Below are positions 13,017 to 15,240 of a DNA stretch of 15,240 bases, one piece after another. Positions within the stretch are counted from its first letter, which is position 1. Each line of letters opens with the position of its first letter. The stretch is from Thermoanaerobaculia bacterium (GTDB lineage Bacteria; Acidobacteriota; Thermoanaerobaculia; Multivoradales; UBA5704). Location: positions 1 to 15,240 of the forward strand of contig JASLEW010000211.1 of NCBI GenBank assembly GCA_030150965.1. The letters are read 5' to 3'. Both the position numbers and the translations under genes were made by a program. Under the pieces are notes generated by a model. That model worked only from the letters and a program-made list of their open reading frames with translations, had not been told where the DNA came from and did no database searches.

Positions 13017-13985
13017 TCAGCCGGCGGTGGCCTGGAGCGAGGCCTGGGTGGTCACCAGGGTCTCCTCGTCGGTGGGCAGGCCGGCGGCCAGCCAGGAGTC
13101 GAGGCCGCCTTCGAGCGGCCGGACGCGGGTGAAGCCGTGATCCATCAGGGCGCGGGCCACCCGCGCGGCCGAGGCCTCGTTGGGGCAGGTGCAGTAAAGG
13201 ACGATCTCGTTGTCGGTGGGCAGCGACGCCAGCTGCTCGCCGATCTCCTCCAGGGTCATGCGCAGCGCGCCGGGGATGTGCTGGGTGGCGAAGCTGCTGC
13301 CGGTGCGCACGTCGACGATGGCCGGCGCGTGGCCGCTGTCGATCAGCCGGCGCAGCTCGGGCACGGTGATGCGCGCGAGCCGGAGGATCTTGTAGAAACG
13401 CCGCCGCTCCCACCACTTGAGGGCGATGACGGTGGCCAGCCCGGCGCCGGCCAGGACCACCGCCCAGAGGCCGAGCTGGTGGAGGTAGGCGAGCGTGCGC
13501 CGCACCGTGCCGTGGAACAGGAACCCGAGGCCCACGGCCGACCCCGCCCAGAGGAGGTTCCCGACCCCGTCCCACAGCAGGAAGGCCGGCAGCGGCACCC
13601 GCGCGGCGCCGGCCAGCGGCAGCACGACGATCGAGTAGCCGGGCACGAACTTCGAGTAGAGCAGCGACGCCAGGCCGCGGCGGGCGAACAGCGCCTGCGT
13701 CTGGCGCTCGCACCCCTCCGGCGACAGCGCGATGCGGCAGATGAAGCGCACCACCCGCTCGCCGCGCCAGCTGCCGAGCCCGAACCAGCCGAGATCGATC
13801 GCCAGGGGCGTCGCCACGGCGATCAGCAGCAGGGGGAGCACCGGCAGCGTGCCCGTCGCCGAGAGCGCGCCGGCCACGAACAGCGCCGGCAGGGCCGGCA
13901 CCGGCACGCCCACCCGTTCGGCCACGGCGTTGGCGAAGATGAACGCCAGGCCGTGGCGGCCAAATTGTGCGAGCAGATCATCCAT
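13017..13985 (-). CDS. DedA-family membrane protein fused to a rhodanese domain
   Basis: The 322-residue protein has two parts. Residues 1-190 are a DedA/SNARE-associated (VTT) membrane domain. It includes the segment AERVGVPVPALPALFVAGAL, re-entrant-type hydrophobic stretches, an amphipathic F-x-R-x-G segment (ALFARRGLASLLYSKFVPG) and a final transmembrane helix (about 172-190) followed by a basic patch WWERRRFYK. Residues ~205-310 are a rhodanese domain with IVDVRTGSSFATQHIPGAL, the active-site loop starting at Cys265 in VLYCTCPNEAS, and the ending PLEGGLDSWLAAG. DedA proteins act as lipid flippases/transporters or support proton-motive force. Rhodaneses move sulfur or bind oxyanions at the loop Cys. 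Fusions of these two are known. It is the probable first gene of a two-gene operon with ETF-QO. No clear Shine-Dalgarno precedes the ATG. Confidence 0.9.
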   Translation of the reverse strand: MDDLLAQFGRHGLAFIFANAVAERVGVPVPALPALFVAGALSATGTLPVLPLLLIAVATPLAIDLGWFGLGSWRGERVVRFICRIALSPEGCERQTQALFARRGLASLLYSKFVPGYSIVVLPLAGAARVPLPAFLLWDGVGNLLWAGSAVGLGFLFHGTVRRTLAYLHQLGLWAVVLAGAGLATVIALKWWERRRFYKILRLARITVPELRRLIDSGHAPAIVDVRTGSSFATQHIPGALRMTLEEIGEQLASLPTDNEIVLYCTCPNEASAARVARALMDHGFTRVRPLEGGLDSWLAAGLPTDEETLVTTQASLQATAG

Positions 13986-14224
13986 GGAGGGGAACCCCGC
14001 AGCTCTTCGCGCCCCCGCGGCGGTCGGAACTACCGCTCAATTCTCGCATGCCACGCCGACTCGCGGAAGGGACTCGCGCTCCTCTGTCGTTTCCATCTCG
14101 CCGCTCCCGGCGCCACGACCGGTGCCGGTGAGATCGCCGCGCCCCCGGCCTGATGATCCACCGGTGGCGCCGCACCGCCGCGGCCACGACCGCGCCGCGC
14201 GAGACGCAGGAGGAGCCTGCAACG
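13986..14224. other. Divergent gap between DedA-rhodanese and aroDE
   Basis: The 239 bases separate two divergent genes. I see no tRNA, no convincing promoter pair and no well-supported gene. Several frames are open by GC bias only. A strong AGGAGG at 14209-14214 lies at its right edge in front of the candidate leader ORF. Confidence 0.5.
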
Positions 14225-14282
14225 ATGAAGCCAGCAGCGATGAAGCGGCAGCGATCGAGCCGGCGGCGACGAGGCCGGCGGC
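14224..14282 (+). repeat. Degenerate 15-base tandem repeat upstream of aroDE
   Basis: About four units with consensus GATGAAGCCGGCGGC, running GATGAAGCCAGCAGC, GATGAAGCGGCAGC, GATCGAGCCGGCGGC, GACGAGGCCGGCGGC. One unit is a base short. It fills most of the space between the ribosome-binding-like AGGAGG (14209-14214) and the aroDE start, and overlaps the small ORF there. Confidence 0.6.
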
Positions 14283-14326
14283 GGTCGAGGCACGATCGCG
14301 GTTATCCTACGGCGTGCCTCGCGTGA
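14225..14326 (+). CDS. Possible Arg-rich leader ORF coupled to aroDE (33 aa)
   Basis: The ATG at 14225 follows AGGAGG (14209-14214) by 10 bases and opens a 33-residue frame beginning MKPAAMKRQRSS, with 13 arginines, ending YPTACLA. Its TGA (14324-14326) overlaps the GTG at 14323 of aroDE as GTGA, the same kind of overlap as fabD-fabG. That geometry suggests translational coupling: ribosomes finishing the leader would restart on aroDE, which has no Shine-Dalgarno of its own. Against it, arginine runs are common in non-coding frames of GC-rich DNA, and the codons (several CGA, CGG, AGG) do not resemble those of the nearby genes. The region also contains a tandem repeat. No aromatic residues other than one Tyr are present, so classical attenuation by an aromatic amino acid is not indicated. 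Confidence 0.3.
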   Translation: MKPAAMKRQRSSRRRRGRRRSRHDRGYPTACLA

Positions 14327-15240
14327 CCCTGATCGCGACCCTCACCACGCCGCCGACCGCGGAGGCGGCGGCCGGCCTGGACGGGGCGGAGTGGTTGGAG
14401 GTGCGGGCTGACCTGGTGGGCGACCTCGACCCCGCCCCCCTGCGCGGCCTCTTCCCCGGCAAGCTCCTCTACACCCTGCGCAGCCGCGCCGAGGGGGGCG
14501 GCTTCGACGGCTCGGCCGAGCGCCGCAAGCGCCGCCTGCTGGAGGCGGCGCCGCGCTACGACCGCATCGACCTGGAGGGCGCGCGCGACCTGACCGAGGA
14601 GATCCTCGATGCCGTGCCTGCCGAGCGGCGGGTGATCTCCTGGCACGGTCCGGCCACCGACCTGGACGGCCTGGCGGCCTGCTTCGCCAGGCTCGCCCTG
14701 GCCGACGCCGCCCTCTACAAGCTCGTGCCCGCGGCCACCCGGGCGGGCGAGGAGCTGCCGGCCCTCCAGCTGCTGCATCAGCTCGGGCGGCGCGACGTGA
14801 CCGCCTTCGCCGGCGGCGCGTGCGGCGCCTGGACGCGCCTGGTGGCGCCCCTCCTCGGCGCGCCGGTCGTCTTCTGCGCCGCGGGGGATCCGCCGGGGGC
14901 CCCGGGACAGCCCACCCTGCGCAGCCTGCGCGAGGACCACGGCCTGCCGGACCTGCCGCCCGCGGTCTGGGGAGCGATGGAGGCCGGCAGCCTCGACCTC
15001 TTCGGCCTGGTCGGCAACCCCGTCGCCCACTCGCTCTCGCCGCGCCTGCACAACGGCGCCTACCGCGAGCTGGGCATCCCGGCCCTCTACCTGCCGTTCC
15101 ACGCCGAGTCCTTCGGCGACTTCTGGCTGGAGGTGGTGGAGGAGGGTGTGCTGGAGAATCTCGGCCTGCCCGTGCGCGGCCTGTCGATCACCGCCCCGTT
15201 CAAGGCGGCGGCCCTGGCCGTCGCGGGAGCGGAGAGCCCC
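14323..15240 (+). CDS. aroDE: Bifunctional 3-dehydroquinate dehydratase / shikimate dehydrogenase (3' end outside window)
   Basis: At least 306 residues are visible. The first ~215 form a type I dehydroquinase: EVRADL, YTLRSRAEGG, DLEG, the catalytic His108 in ISWHGPATDL, and the Schiff-base Lys133 in LYKLVPAAT. From about 225 the shikimate dehydrogenase N-terminal domain begins: FGLVGNPVAHSLSPRLHN with the substrate-binding Ser-x-Ser, then the ITAPFK segment with catalytic Lys294. The NADP-binding C-terminal half lies beyond 15240. The two enzymes carry out consecutive steps of the shikimate pathway, and fused forms are well known in plants and some bacteria. The start is GTG at 14323, overlapping the leader ORF stop; GTG at 14314 would add three residues (MPR). 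The frame stays open further upstream to a GTG at 14164, but that stretch is low complexity and outside the family. Confidence 0.9.
   Translation, partial: MTLIATLTTPPTAEAAAGLDGAEWLEVRADLVGDLDPAPLRGLFPGKLLYTLRSRAEGGGFDGSAERRKRRLLEAAPRYDRIDLEGARDLTEEILDAVPAERRVISWHGPATDLDGLAACFARLALADAALYKLVPAATRAGEELPALQLLHQLGRRDVTAFAGGACGAWTRLVAPLLGAPVVFCAAGDPPGAPGQPTLRSLREDHGLPDLPPAVWGAMEAGSLDLFGLVGNPVAHSLSPRLHNGAYRELGIPALYLPFHAESFGDFWLEVVEEGVLENLGLPVRGLSITAPFKAAALAVAGAESP

Noticed and set aside
14030..14293. Minus-strand ORFs in the gap before aroDE, including a 19-residue METTEERE peptide
   Set aside because: Arg/Pro/Ala-rich, no motif, mutually overlapping; only GC bias supports them.
1..15240. CRISPR array, tRNA, rRNA, insertion sequence or prophage attachment site
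   Set aside because: No spaced direct repeats, cloverleaf-like sequence, transposase or integrase was seen.

Overview
The window reads as GC-rich chromosomal DNA of a Gram-negative-type bacterium. The best guess is an Acidobacteriota member (Thermoanaerobaculia/Holophagae-like). The reasons are a fused AroD-AroE, an Asp-box lipoprotein with duplicated C-terminal modules, an ETF-quinone oxidoreductase, and short peptides with an L-x-[L/x]-x-[K/R]-[D/E]-T-L leader motif. This is inference from gene style; no rRNA or other marker is present.

Layout. (1) 1-640: the C-terminal tail of an unidentified + strand gene. Opposite it, on the minus strand, lie a start-less remnant of a RiPP-type precursor and a complete 56-residue secreted cysteine-rich peptide with a well-formed promoter. 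(2) 638-3745: a 1035-residue lipoprotein with a BNR/Asp-box propeller, an eight-proline linker and two copies of an unnamed ~110-residue module. It ends at a strong hairpin. (3) 3805-4202, minus strand: two short genes too small for usual ORF cut-offs, each encoding a RiPP precursor-like peptide (leader motif plus Cys/Ser/Thr-bearing core). No modifying enzyme is in the window. (4) 4286-9892, plus strand: a promoter and the conserved DUF177(YceD)-rpmF-plsX-fabD-fabG-acpP-fabF cluster, linking ribosomal protein L32 to phospholipid and fatty-acid synthesis. fabH is missing from its usual place between plsX and fabD. (5) 9965-11218: an exported DUF4097-type repeat protein. (6) 11222-13985, minus strand: electron-transfer flavoprotein:ubiquinone oxidoreductase and, upstream of it, a DedA membrane protein fused to a rhodanese domain. 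(7) 14225-15240: a possible short Arg-rich leader ORF whose stop overlaps a start codon of the bifunctional 3-dehydroquinate dehydratase/shikimate dehydrogenase gene, which runs off the window.

The housekeeping part is conventional. The least conventional content is the set of three RiPP-precursor-like sequences (two intact, one broken) plus the Cys-rich secreted peptide, which occupy the gaps around the lipoprotein gene. If real they are 'orphan' precursors that must be processed by enzymes encoded elsewhere. The duplicated lipoprotein module and the coupled leader ORF before aroDE are secondary points of interest.
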